From the NCBI GenBank assembly GCA_028023455.1, contig JAQFVV010006838.1, forward strand, positions 1 through 64,000: a DNA stretch of 64,000 bases, given 5' to 3'. A model generated the notes under the pieces. The model had not been told where the DNA came from. It saw nothing but the letters and a program-made list of their open reading frames with translations, and did no database searches. The DNA comes from Epiperipatus broadwayi. Lineage: Eukaryota; Onychophora; Udeonychophora; Euonychophora; Peripatidae. Positions 23,682 through 35,410 of this stretch are shown one piece after another. Position numbers and translations under genes: made by a program. Numbering within the stretch: position 1 is the first letter of the stretch; the number at the start of each line of letters is the position of its first letter.

Positions 23682-26540
23682 TCATCATCAACAATTATCA
23701 ATCCATTGCAGGATGAAGGTTTCTCCAAGTTTAATCCATCTTCTCCAATCTCTCTTCTCCACATCACCCCTGCATACTTTCTTACTTCATTCATCCATCT
23801 CATATGTAGTCCTTTCTGGGTTTTTTTTAATCTCTTGCAAGTCACTTTAAGATTTCAAATGTCCATCTATTATCATCTCTTCTAGCAATATGTCCAATTC
23901 AACTTCATTTCAGTCTTTTACTCTTTCAATGATGTCAGTAACATGTGTTTGTTCTCTTACCCATATATTGCATTTTCGATCTCTTCTTGTTACTCTTAAC
24001 AAGCATTTCTACGTACTTCTTTATGTGGTCTGAAATCTTGGTAATGCTTTTATATTAAGCATCCAAATTTCAAATCCATAAATAAGAACTCATAAAACAC
24101 ATTTATTAAAAAGCTTCCTTATTCAAACACATAGTCATGTTTCCTTTTAATATTAACTTATTTCCACAAAAAGCACTCCAACCAAGTTTAATTCTATGAT
24201 TAATTTCATCCATTATGTTTCCATCTGTAGTAATAATCTGACCAAGGTATTTGTAATTGTTAATCTTCTTCTAACTCATCATAATCACTTTATTTTCATC
24301 TTTTGAGAAAATCCATTGAACATTACTTTAGTCTTTTTAACATTTACCTTTAGTCCTACTTTCTTATCTTCATCTGATAATTCATGCAACATTTCCTGAA
24401 GCTCTAAAGCATTACATCATCTGCAAAAATTTAAATTAATTTAAATAATCTTCATTTACTTTTATTTCTTTAATTTCCCAATTTAATCCACAAAATACTT
24501 ATTGCAGCATTGCTGTAAAAAGTTTTGGAGACATAGAATCACCTAGTCTTACACTGCACTCAATGTTAACCTTTTTAGTATCATTATTTAATCTAATTGT
24601 TGCTGCTGCATTTTTATAAATAATCTTTAAAATATGACAATATCCTGAATCTATAACTTGATGATCCAATGCTTTAATCACTAAAGAAATGTTTATAGAA
24701 TCAAATGCCTTTTCATAATCTACAAAACCAAAGCATAATGGCAACTCATATTCATTTGTCTTTTCTATAACTTCTCACAATACCTGGATATGATCTACTG
24801 TACTAAAACCACTTTTAAATCCAGCTTGTTCTCTTGATTGGTGGAAATCCAATGTTCTTTGTAGATGAGTTGCAATTATCTTGTTAAAAATTTTGTATAA
24901 AACTGACAAGATTGATAGGTCTGTAATTTCTAATATCTTCTTTATCACCATTTTTAAATATTAATATTAATATTGCATTCTTCCAATCATCTGGTACATC
25001 TTTATCATTTAGACATTTGGTATATAACTTTGCTAAAAAAATGTCTATTTTTTACATGCTTCTTTCAATATGTCGATTATAATTCCATCATTATCTGGAG
25101 CTTTTCCCTTTTTCAGTAATTTAATTGCATATCTCACTTCTTCATTTAAAATCCTGAGCAATTCAGAAGATATAATAGATGTCTATAGAAGGTACTTGTT
25201 TTTTATTACTATATAATTCTTGATAGAAATCTTTTACCCATTTCATGATGCCATCTCTCTTTTTAGTAATAATTCCATGTTTTTGTCTTATTGCAGATAT
25301 AAATTTCCTATCGATACCAAAATGCTGTTTTACACTCTTGAGACTTTTATTCTCTTCTACAGCTTACCTTGCTAGTTCACAATTATACTTTCTTATATCA
25401 TTATCAATTCTTTTTAACACCATTTTCCAAAATTTGAGACATTTATATCTTCATATTCCTTCTTTTCTTCATAAATTCTCTAGTCTCAGTAGAAATTTTA
25501 TTCATCAATTGCTGCTTTTTTCTACTAACTATTTCTGTTGCAATTTTTAAAAGTGTATCAGTTATTTTTTCTATTAATTTCATTCAAATCTGAAACATAT
25601 TCAAAATCTACTAATACTTGAAAATGATTTGCAAGTTCTAATTTGAATTCATTAGAATGTTTCTAAAAATTAGAAATATCAATTGTAAATATGGTTTTTC
25701 TTAATAATTTTTGTCTCACTAGTTTTGCATTAACACGTATCTTACATCTTACTAATCGATAGTCAATTCCTGTATTGGATTTATTAAGAACATTACAACC
25801 TTGAAATATGTATTTTCTGTTAGTCAAAATATAATCCAATTCTGCTGTACCATCATTTGGATGCTTCCATGTTCATTTCCATTTAACACTTTTTCTCAAA
25901 AAAAGAATTCATAATATAAAGTTTTTCTTTTTCTGCAAACTCCACAAGTCTATGTCCTCTCTCATTTTTATTATCATAATCAAATTTACCTACAGCATTT
26001 TCATCTTTCATTTGTTTACCAATTCTACCATTAAAATCTCACATAATAATTTTAAAATATTTAGTTAGATCAAAAGCTTTTTGTACATCCATATAAAAAT
26101 CTTCTACTACTTCATCACTATGAGAACTTGTTGGAGCATAAACCTGAATTATTTGCATTTAGTTTGCCACTCTATCCGATACACCATCAATGTTGTTCTT
26201 CCACTTTTTATTTAAAATGAATCCTACTCCATTTGTACCTCCAATATTTGTGCCTTTGTAGTATAATACATGTCCACTTTTTAAATCAATTGTCTATTCA
26301 CCTTTTTTTCTAATTTCACAAAGACCAATAATGTCCCATTTAATATGAAACTGTTCTTTTTCCAATTTTTGCAATCTTCCTTTGTTTGAAAGTCATCTGA
26401 AGTTGTAAGTATCTAAATAAAAAAAATCATCAAATGGCAGCCTGGGGTCATAATCAAGGGATTCTTAGCTCCCTCCACCTTTAGCCACCATCCACTGCCT
26501 TGGCTGATGACTTTACACCTCTTGGGAATAAGGGGCATGA
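23682..26540 (-). mobile_element. RTE-type LINE, near full length (RTE-B)
   Basis: The 3' end is at the left: a TCATCATCATCA repeat followed by ATCAATCCATTGCAGGATGA, shared with the other copies. The plus-strand (ATC)n tract corresponds to a (TGA)n/(GAT)n RNA tail typical of RTE elements. Moving right, the reverse strand encodes the C-terminal region (23.8-24.3 kb), the RT core (24.4-25.1 kb), a linker (25.2-25.7 kb) and the AP-type endonuclease (25.8-26.4 kb). The 5' end, including GGGAATAA near 26525, is shared with RTE-C. Length, about 2.86 kb, is near the usual RTE size of about 3 kb. Confidence 0.8.
23690..26420 (-). pseudogene. RTE endonuclease/reverse transcriptase (RTE-B), frameshifted
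   Basis: Reading the minus strand from 26420 gives the apurinic-type endonuclease (IGLCEIRKKGE, VYAPTSSHSDEVVEDFYMDV, IIM.DFNGRIGKQMKDENA), then the linker, then the RT with LCFGFVDYEKAFDSINIS (24665-24742) and VRLGDSMSPKLFTAMLQ (24502-24560). At the catalytic FADD motif (about 24412-24425) codons after FADDV are deleted. The C-terminal GRNN/LKGN region is shifted out of frame. At least several frameshifts and stops separate these blocks, so no product is expected. The endonuclease residue pattern D-F-N is visible. Confidence 0.75.
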
Positions 26541-27019
26541 TTTATTTTTGTCTGTCATAATTGTATACATCTATTAGGAATTTTTTTTTTTATTCACATA
26601 CACAATCAAACTTATTGTGGAACTATTACATTTATTGAAGTAAATAATTTATGTGATGAAATAATGTAAAATAATTATCCTTAAACAAAATCAAGTTTTT
26701 ATGCATAGATCATATGTTCAGAAACCCTATTATCAAAATTAAACTTTCTTTCCCTCTGAATTAATTATAATTCAAAACAATGTTTTTACTCCTTATTCCA
26801 AATGGATTCTTCATATGCAGATTCATTTCTTTTTTTTTCCTTTTTAAAATAAAATTTGTTTCTAATGTGTTGTTGCATCAGTACATTGTAGAGCTTTTTA
26901 TTGATCCAAATTTAAAACTAAGACTCATCAAATGTCAGGTAATCACTAATCATCAAAACGAAGATAGAGAAAGCCCCCCCCAATAACTGGTATTTGTAGA
27001 ACATCTGGTGAATTTTAGC
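26541..27019. other. AT-rich stretch, no gene seen
   Basis: A 68-codon open frame at 26780 is hydrophobic at its start but low-complexity, and I do not support it as a gene. A run of C occurs at 26975-26981. Confidence 0.45.
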
Positions 27020-27119
27020 TTGCATTGGTGGTCGAGAGGTCAGCGCGACTGCCTTACAAGCAGTTGCCCAGGTTGCGAGTTCGCGTCCCGGCCGATGTTA
27101 TGACACTTGAAAAAAAAAA
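27020..27119 (+). mobile_element. tRNA-derived SINE, copy 2 (better preserved)
   Basis: A tRNA-like head spans 27022-27098. The acceptor strands GCATTGG and CCGATGT pair over seven positions (two G-T wobbles). The anticodon arm ACTGC-CTTACAA-GCAGT is perfect and would present a UAC (valine) anticodon. The T arm is weak, with GAGTTCGCGTCCC as B box. A short unrelated tail TATGACACTTG and an A10 run follow. The second copy at 8508 shares head, tail and A-rich end, so this is a dispersed SINE and not a tRNA gene. AGCT flanks both ends. Confidence 0.7.
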
Positions 27120-27889
27120 GCTCTATATTGTAAGACTTGCATAATCTCTAGACAAATGACTTACAACAACACATATTTTGTGAATTTGAAAGCTATTCAT
27201 TATAATAAAATTTGATAATGCCCATGTATTTCTGAATAAACAATACATATTAAAGTTTATAGCTTAACTCCCAAATTGATATTTTAGATTTTAAAAAAGG
27301 CATGTGACTTTATTGCTCAAGAATACATAAGAAGTTTGAACACCAGACCTGAGAGCACCAAAATCAATTCTGAAATCTCCCTTCCCAAATTGAATGTTCT
27401 ACCTACTATGCTTAACCATACAGGGCATATTTTAGAATAAATTACGTTAATGTGTGACAAGTAAAGGAAAAATATGCTGAAAATAATCAGTGATTTATCA
27501 TTTTTGATCATAATACTCTGTTGCCTAGATGAGTCAATTTGCCTTTATGCAGAGAACTTAATATATATTCATGAATATAAATATAATGATGTGCTATAAT
27601 TGCTTTTTGCATATTTAATGAGATATGTTAAGATTTATCATTGCTTGAAAGACAATGAAATCTAGAAATCTATCATAATGAATAAATAATTTACTTATTT
27701 TTGTTTAATATCCATAAAGTCATAGATTCTTAAATTTACATATATATAATAACCTTTTATTTTCTGTAACTTGTTATTAATAAAACTATTATTTAATAGG
27801 ATTTGAATAATTTAAATAATGAGACTTTGGTCTGTCTTGATTTTTATATTTGAAAAATAAAAATATTATTAAAAATAAGAATATATCGT
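27120..27889. other. AT-rich stretch, no gene seen
   Basis: On the minus strand about 27310-27430 has weak A-box-like (GGTTAAGCATAGTAGG) and B-box-like (GTGTTCAAACTTC) spacing and may be an old SINE, but this is not secure. Otherwise nothing is seen. Confidence 0.35.
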
Positions 27890-29549
27890 ACCACTATTCA
27901 GCGTTACAAGTTTCTTTTTTTTTTAAAAAAAAAAAAAAATTATGATTAGTTTTAAGATTTTTAAAACGAAATTTTGAAAAATAAAAGTACTGCGTTATAC
28001 TTTTCTTTTAGAATAAAACGTTTTGGTAGAATGGGGGACAACTTTTAAATAGAATTAGAAAATAGATTTAAAACTTTTTTCTCTCTCTTTGTAAAGAAAA
28101 CTCCTTTTATAATGTATAAAATAAGCGAATGTAAAATCGGACTAAAAATTAATCAGTAAAAATGTTTGTAAAACTTTCATTATGTAATTAGTTTATAAGA
28201 TTTTAGATTGGTAACAAAATGAAAATCAATAGTTGTATTAATTAAAAAAACTAAACTATCTTATCGAGATAGTTTAGATGAATCTGAGCAAGGGATTAAG
28301 ATAACCAAAAATGTAAAAATAATTAAAAGACATTTCAAGTTAAGATCTAAATTAAAAAATAACGATAAGAAATTAAAATAATAGGAGAGAAAAAAGTATA
28401 TAAAGTCGCTCTCTCAATTATTATTCAGTCTGGTTTGTGATTAATACAGTCAGGGCTGCAATCTGTAATTCGTTTGCATTGCCATTAGTCCAGAGTTCAG
28501 GTTCTTTCTAAAGAATGCAGAGCCAGAGTTTCATTGAGAATCCAAACAACCAGAGATCTATATATTCGGAACTGTAAATGCAGTAAGTAATAAGCCAATC
28601 AATTACTGCTGCAGAAAATCTTATTGCACAAGATGCAAAACTAGCAACATGCTTGCTAGACATTCAGATGTATTAAACCGAGCTTCAGGCCCCAAAAAAC
28701 CTCCACAAGTCAACTATTCTGCCTGAAACAAATGCTGAAAACTGATGCCAAAATTATAAAATAGATGCTACCGCTATTCTCTCTCTCTTCCCCATTGCTG
28801 AATCACAGAATGGAAACAAGACATGAAGCCATCGATGGAGAACCAAAAAGCCAACCAGTTGGAAAATACACACAAATGAAAACCTAGATAAAGTTACTTT
28901 AAATAACTAAATATATTTTGATTACAGTCTATAGACACTTTATATTTAAATGAAATAAACTTTAATTAAAGAAAGACTATCATTATTTAGCCTGAATAAT
29001 TACTTATATGTTTTTTATATGTAAATTTCAATATTATTGTATTATATTATATATGCCTGTGGTTAAATAAAAATTAATGTTTGCCTTAATTGTTATTTTG
29101 TCTATTTTCTCTTTCTCTCTTGTCACTGCCTCACCAGTAAATTACTGTAAAGTTACTTTATGTATTAAGTAAATATTCTGGACTCTGAGACAGAGTGTGA
29201 GTTAGTCATGGGATGTTTCAAACACTGGATTATGGGTCTACCATCCAGGCATGCTAATTATAAATTATGATTAGCTGGCGCCTGAGGTTTACCTCTAAAC
29301 AAATAAAATGCTTTGGATGGTATGGGTTTGGTTTAAATCTAGCAGTTGGTGTGGGCCATGATCTGGAAATGTGATTGTGCTATGCTTTGCATAGCTCGGT
29401 CTGACCATGAGTATCATTGATGGTTCTGCTATCGATAGTATTGTCCCCTCTGCTTGAAGAGCTGGTCCATTCACGTAATATTAAAAATTTTAAATTATGT
29501 TAAATTAGGTTGAAACCCAATTCAACAACTATTAAACAGATCCGGTTCA
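27890..29549 (+). mobile_element. Solo LTR, same family as the LTRs at 46.0-53.6 kb
   Basis: Long colinear similarity to the two LTRs further right includes GTTTCATTGAGAATCCAAAC, CAGTTGGAAAATACACACAA, AACAAATAAAATGCTTTGGA and CTCTGCTTGAAGAGCTGGTC, ending GGTTCA at 29549. A TATA box (GTATATAAAGTCGC, near 28396) follows a GAGAGA stretch at the same place as in the others, and an AATAAA signal lies near 29301. No internal sequence or partner LTR adjoins, so it is probably a solo LTR left by recombination. The left boundary is only approximate. Confidence 0.65.
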
Positions 29550-30615
29550 ATATATATATACTTTTTTTTTATTATTAATTTAATATTTTATTTATTACAT
29601 TACATGATATTTTATTAGGATTATTCACCATTTAAAGCTTGAGGCCATTTACTGATAACATTAGTATATGCACCCATCTCCTAATATAGAAGAAAATAGA
29701 AAGATCATATCAGATGCATTAGAAGCATCCAAGTTTCAGATCCATAAGTAAGATTTATTAAAACATATTTATTGAAAAACTTTTCTTTTCAAACATATAT
29801 CTCCTTTTAAGATTAAGTTATTTTTACCAAAAGCATTCCACACAAGTTTAATTCTATTATTAATTTCATCCATTATGTTTCTACCTATAATAATAATCTG
29901 ACCTAGATATTTGTAATGGTTAGCCTTTTCTAATTCATTATTTACCTTTAGTCTTACTTTCTTATTTTCATATGTTAACTTTTGCAACATTTCCTAAAAC
30001 TCTGAAACATTATTTTCAAAAACAACCACATCATTTGCAAAATCTAGATGATTTAAATCATTTAATTTTACTCCCTTAATTTCCAATTTTAATTGACAAA
30101 ATACTTGTAAAGTTGCTGTGAAAAGATTTGGAGAAATGCAATCACCCTGTCAAATACCTTTTTCATTATTCAACTTCTTAGTATCACTATATAAATTAAT
30201 CATTGCTGTTGCATTTTAATAAATATTCTTCAGAATGTGATATCTTGGATCTACGTTGATAATTTAATACTTTCCTCATTTGTAGAAATGCTTATAGAAT
30301 CAAATGCATTTTCATAATCTAAAACTCCAAAGCATAGTGGCAACATATTTATTGTTCCTTTTTATAACATCTCTCAATAGTTGGATATGATCCTCCATGC
30401 TAAAACCACTTTTAAATCCAGCTTATTCTTTTGGTTGGTTAAATCTCAAAGTTTGCTATATACAAGTTATAATTATCTTGATAAAAAATTTTCTATACAA
30501 CTGATAAAAGATTTACAAGTCAGTAATTTCTAATATCTTTTTTATCACTGCCTTTTAAATATTAATATTACTATTACATTCTTCTCATTATCTGATTCAT
30601 CTTTATCTTTTAGAG

Positions 30616-33600
30616 CAAAAGTTCCCAAACTTTTTTCAGCGCAGACCTCTTTACCAAAAACTTTGAAAACCATGATCCCCTAATCATTTACTTTACTTAC
30701 TCAAATTAATAACTTTGTACATTACTCAACATTAAATAATTCACCAGATATCAAACTTTTCATTTTAATCACTTGTAATTAATGATTGAAAAAGAAAAAA
30801 GGACTACAGAATATGGCATTATCTTGTGCAACATTTAATATGGAAACTTGCTCTAATAAAAATTAAAGCAAAAAAATATGAGCAAAGGTTTTTTTTTTAA
30901 TTTTTCACATTTATGAAATAAATATGTAAATTCAAAATAAATACAAATATTTAATATAGGGAGCATACCAATAACTCTAATAAGCTTTTATTGGTAAGTG
31001 CCAAAGTCAAACCATTTAAAATCTCTAGCTAGAATTATTCCCATTCTCAGATCAATCAGTTTGAAGCTTTTGGCTCACCTTAGTGAGAAGCTAGAACATT
31101 CAGACACTAGATCTAAAATACCAACTCCATATATTACATATCTGTAATACAAGCTTAAAAAGCAAAGTCATGTGATTATTGATTATTAAGTACAAATATT
31201 AAAATCACTTTATTAAATAAAATAATGAAATGAAAAAATTAACATATTCAGACAGAATTACATATCAACAAAATTACAACAATGAAAGATTTTAATCAAA
31301 ATTATAAAAATAAGAATACCAAATAAATTAGTTTGGAAATCGGAATTTAATGAGATGGATGCATCTGGTGATCTGTCAACAATTTATCTTATGTCTGGTT
31401 TTAAATTAGTGAGTTGCATTCTCAAATCTCCACTTTCAGTGATATGCAATTGATGTCCTGAAGCAGATTTAAAACTACACTGAAACCTCTCTCTACCAGA
31501 TACAATGATGAAAATACCAGCAAATACTTTTGTACAACAGTCCATAGAGCCAGGTACAAATATGAAATATCTTATTGTAGCCAAAACTTTGAATAACCCT
31601 GTTTGAATGGTACCTTGAGGGATCATTCATGTTGATGACTATCAGCTCATCTTGCAAAATTATATTTAGTTCTGCACTAGTAGTGTATGGGTTTATTATC
31701 CAGTCTGGTATTTCCAATGATAGAATATCTTTGAACCTGATTTTGAAATCTAAATGAAGAGCCTCCAAATAGTTATGATTTTTTCTTGGATTGTGCCTAT
31801 CTTAAATAAGTTGGGGAACTGGAAAAGCTCAGATCTTGCAATATTTTATTTAAAAACATGAATCTGGCTACAAAAGCCGATATGACCGATTTTGCTTTGA
31901 TGAGATTCAAATTGTCTTCTTGCAGTTGTAAATTAACATTAAATTTTCCAAATAAGTCAGTTAAATGAGCAATACTATTAAGTAAATTTTTTTTACAACT
32001 AGAATCCCCTCATCTTCCAAAAACTCTAAAACAGATTGAAAAAGTACAAAAAATCTCACCAAATATAAACCTTTTGAAATCCAGTGGACTTCGATATGGA
32101 AAACCAATCAATAGACATCTTCATTACTTTCCTTGCATAACTGAGTGAACAATCTAGTGTACAAAGTGTTTCTTCAAATTTTATTCACAGCTCTTATAAC
32201 AAACTGAAGCAATTGATACAATTAGTTGCTAAATTTCTTGGCTACTAAATGTTGCTTATGGATGAAAGCACTTCAGGTACATGCATTGTTTCAAGTAACT
32301 AATGAAACCAACAAACCATAGCTGGTACTCCATCTGTCACAACAGATATTATATTTGTTAATGGAATTGCTTTTCCCCTAAAGAATAACTCCATTAAATT
32401 AAAAATTGATTTGCCTCTGGAGTCAGCTTCTAAATTCTAGAAAAATGCAGTTCTTTATGCACTTCCTAATCTTGAATAAAGCAAATGTGCACCAGCAACA
32501 AAGCTTCATTACTGGATAATGTTGATTTATCTAATTGGATGAAAAAAATGTTTCTTTGCAAATGATTACACAACAGTTTTCCACATTATGGCTAATTTTG
32601 AACTGTGTTATTGCTCAAAGGAATCCTTTTTATAACATCTTGTGCAGGTTTGTGGAGTACAGTGTTCAATACCTCCATGACAGCTGGTAGAATAAGTTTT
32701 TCCCCTATGGTGTGTGGCTCACAGATTTTGTGATGAGTAGGGATATGTTCTATGATGCCCTTAATCCATCATCATTTTGCTTTGATGATGAAACAAACAT
32801 ATTATCTATCATAGTTCTCTTAAGAATTTTATCTTTAAATGATTGAAAGTATGACAAATCTTTTTTTTTTTTGTCAGCGTGAATTCACTTCAAGTGATCT
32901 GCTAGTTTTCATGGTTTCATAGCATTGTTGCTAAAGATTTTTTCACATATGAGACACATTGGTAAATGTTTGTTTGATAATAACGGGACAAATCCTAGTT
33001 CCAAACAGTCCAAACTGTACTGTCTGCATTTCTTTTTTGGTTCAATCATATTATTATCATAAGAAATAAAAACTTTTATTAACAAATAATTTTGACAGTC
33101 CCTGTGATAAAAAAAAAAACCAATAAAATATGTACTTACTTGAAACAGAAGATTTTTGTTCAAACTCAAATAAATAAACTGTGTTCTCTGATTTTCTTTT
33201 TTAATTAATTATATTCAAAATTCAAATCACAAATAAGTACATGTCACATCAAATGAACCAATTTATAGCGTTTTATGAAAGCATGATCATACAAAACTGA
33301 GAGATTCTGCTAATATCGAATATCGTCTCGTCCCAAAGGTGAGCAAGTGTGGACATATTATGTTTTTTAATGTCCGCACTTGCTTTGATACATTCCATAA
33401 GATCATGCACAGACATGTTTGTGCTACATGTATTTTAATGCATTTTTATGTGTGATCTTTTAATGACACATTTTACAATTTCACTCACAAGTTTGGTATG
33501 TAATGCGTTTTTTTATCAAAAAAGTTTTTTATTATTATTATTTTACTCCTTAATTATGTATCTATTGGAATCATAGATATTTTGAAGTAGCAAACAAGTA

Positions 33601-33722
33601 ACAGTAATAAGAGGATCTATTTTTGCTGTTGCCGACCCCCAAATTTTTTTATTGAAACTATCTACCCTAGAAAGTTCAAATCAACTCCAGGGAGTCAATA
33701 TCAATCACTTTGGAAACTTTTG
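30616..33722 (-). mobile_element. hAT transposon of ZBED/SCAND3 type (hAT-2) inside RTE-C
   Basis: The left end starts CAAAAGTTCCCAAACTTTTT and the right end, reverse-complemented, starts CAAAAGTTTCCAAAGTGATT. This GTTCCCAAAC-type terminus is characteristic of many ZBED-related hAT elements. The flanks TTTTAGAG (30608-30615) and ATTTAGAC (33723-33730) are a diverged 8-bp target duplication, confirmed by the uninterrupted LINE sequence in other copies. The minus strand carries a decayed transposase. A subterminal patch at 33230-33640 shows no coding match. Confidence 0.8.
31347..33090 (-). pseudogene. ZBED/SCAND3-like hAT transposase remnant
   Basis: The N-terminus (33090 downward) reads KKKCRQYSLDCLELGFVPLL and then LPMCLICEKIFSNNAMKP, the BED-type zinc-finger start of this subfamily, with its C-x2-C pair preserved. 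The C-terminal part (31768-31490) reads FKDILSLEIPDWIINPY and then ILQDELI. The last block (31480-31347) gives HITESGDLRMQLTNLKPDI and, after a frameshift at TAA, HQMHPSH before the stop. Middle parts match in pieces among stops. Host genes of the ZBED group derive from such transposases, but this copy is dead and shows no sign of being domesticated. Confidence 0.8.
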
Positions 33723-34624
33723 ATTTAGACATTTGGTATATAATTTGGCCAACAATTTTTCTATTTCTTTACATACTTCTTTTACAATATGAATTATAAT
33801 TCTATCATTACATAGAGCTGTTTCCTTCTTCATAGATTTAATTGCATATCTTACTTCTTCATTTAAAATGTTGGACAATTCAAAAGATATAGTATTTAGA
33901 GGGGTACATTGTTTTTTTTTTTGTTTCTTACTGCTATATAATTCTTTATAGAATTCTTCCACATTTTTCATGATAACATCTCTCTTTTAGTAATAGTTTA
34001 AACTTTTCTTCTTATTACAAAATAAATTTACACTTGGAGATTTTTATTCTCTACTATAGCTTTTTTTTGCTAATTCACAATTACATTTTCTTATATTTAT
34101 ACTATTTTATAAAACTCTAAATATTCAATTCTTAATGGATTATTTTGATAAATTTCCATATTCCTTCTTGTCTTCATACATTGTCTTAACCCAATAGAAA
34201 ATTTACTTTGAAATTGCTGCTTTTTGTAGCAGTTATCCTTGTTGCAGTTCTTAATAGTGTATCAGTTATTTTTATATTAATTTTGCTCAAATCTGAACAA
34301 TACTCAAATCTGTTAATATTTTAAAAGGATTTGCAAGTCCTAATTTAAATTCATTGGAATGATTCTGAAGGTTAGGAATATCGGCTGTAAATAATGTTTC
34401 TTAATAATTTTTTGTATTGCATTTAACACATATCATGCAACTCACTAATTGATGATCACTTCCTGTGTTCAATTTATTAAGAACATTACAATCTTGAAAT
34501 AAAAATTTTCTGTTAGTCAAAATATAATCCAGTTCTGTCATTTGGTTGCTTCTATTTTTATTTAGCATTTTTCTAAAAAAAAAAAAAATATTTGTAATAA
34601 CCAGATCCAAGGTTTAATGAAAGC

Positions 34625-34785
34625 CACAAGCTAGAAACAAGTCTGGGGATATTGGATGACTAGGCACTAGATAGAGATTTTATGCACAAACCTTCCTGCA
34701 TCCATTATGCACAAACCTTCCTGCATCCATTGATTACTCTGGCTTGCACTGAGTGATGCTACATATGGAGAGTTTTGCCTCTATG
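34625..34785 (-). mobile_element. M1 foldback MITE, copy b (one arm eroded), in RTE-C
   Basis: It shares GTCTGGGGATATTGGATGA, GGCACTAGATAGAGATTTTA and GAGAGTTTTGCCT with the other M1 copies and sits in the LINE between phrases that are adjacent in RTE-B. A 25-bp piece (TATGCACAAACCTTCCTGCA plus TCCAT) is tandemly duplicated at 34681-34730. The left inverted repeat is missing or unrecognisable. Confidence 0.6.
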
Positions 34786-35410
34786 AGAATTTGTAATATA
34801 TAGTTTTTCTTTATCCACAAGTTTATGTTATTTCTTATTTCTAATGTTATAACCAAATTTATTCCCAGCACTTTCAATTCTCAATCATTTACCAATTCTA
34901 GCATTAATACATGACAATTTTAAAATGTGTTTTTGTTTGATCAAAAATCTTTTATGCATCCATATAAAAATCCTCTGTTTCTTCATCACAATGAGAACTT
35001 GTTGGGAAATAAACCTGAATTGCCTGCATTTGATATCTTCCATTAAGTTGAATAATTAATTTTGCCACTTTGTCTGATACATCATAAATCTCCACAATGT
35101 TATTCTCCTGCATTTTATTTATAACAAACCCCATTTTAATTATGCTCCCAATATTTATACCTTAGTAAATCAATTGTCTATTCACTTTTTCTTCTAACTT
35201 CACAAAATCCAAAAATGTCTAATTTAATATTTGACAGCTCTTTTTCCAATTTGTGCAATCTTCCTTCATTTGAAAGTGATCTATCATTGTATGTACTTAA
35301 TCATCATTAAATGGCAATCTGAGTTGGCACTCAGGGGATTTTTAACATTCTGTACATTCAGCCATCAATGCTTCCTTGGTTGGCATCTTTACATCTTTCT
35401 GGGAATAAAT

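Larger units (their letters stand above)
29727..35410 (-). mobile_element. RTE-type LINE (RTE-C), split by a hAT and by an M1 copy
   Basis: The LINE is in two parts, 29727-30615 and 33723-35410, that join end to end when the 3.1-kb transposon between them is removed: the left part ends at the RTE phrase ATCTTTATC and the right part resumes at TTTAGACATTTGGTATATAA, continuous in RTE-B and RTE-D. Left of the hAT is the C-terminal and RT region (EKANHYKYLGQIIIIGRNIM, FADD diverged near 30030). Right of it are the RT fingers, linker and endonuclease (MGFVINKMQENNIVEIYDV, VYFPTSSHCDEETEDFYMDA). The 3' end beyond 29727 is missing. All frames are broken. Confidence 0.75.

Noticed and set aside
27022-27098. 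A functional tRNA-Val(UAC) gene.
   Set aside because: The T stem pairs at only three of five positions and an almost identical sequence with the same non-tRNA tail and A-rich end occurs at 8508, so it is a SINE.
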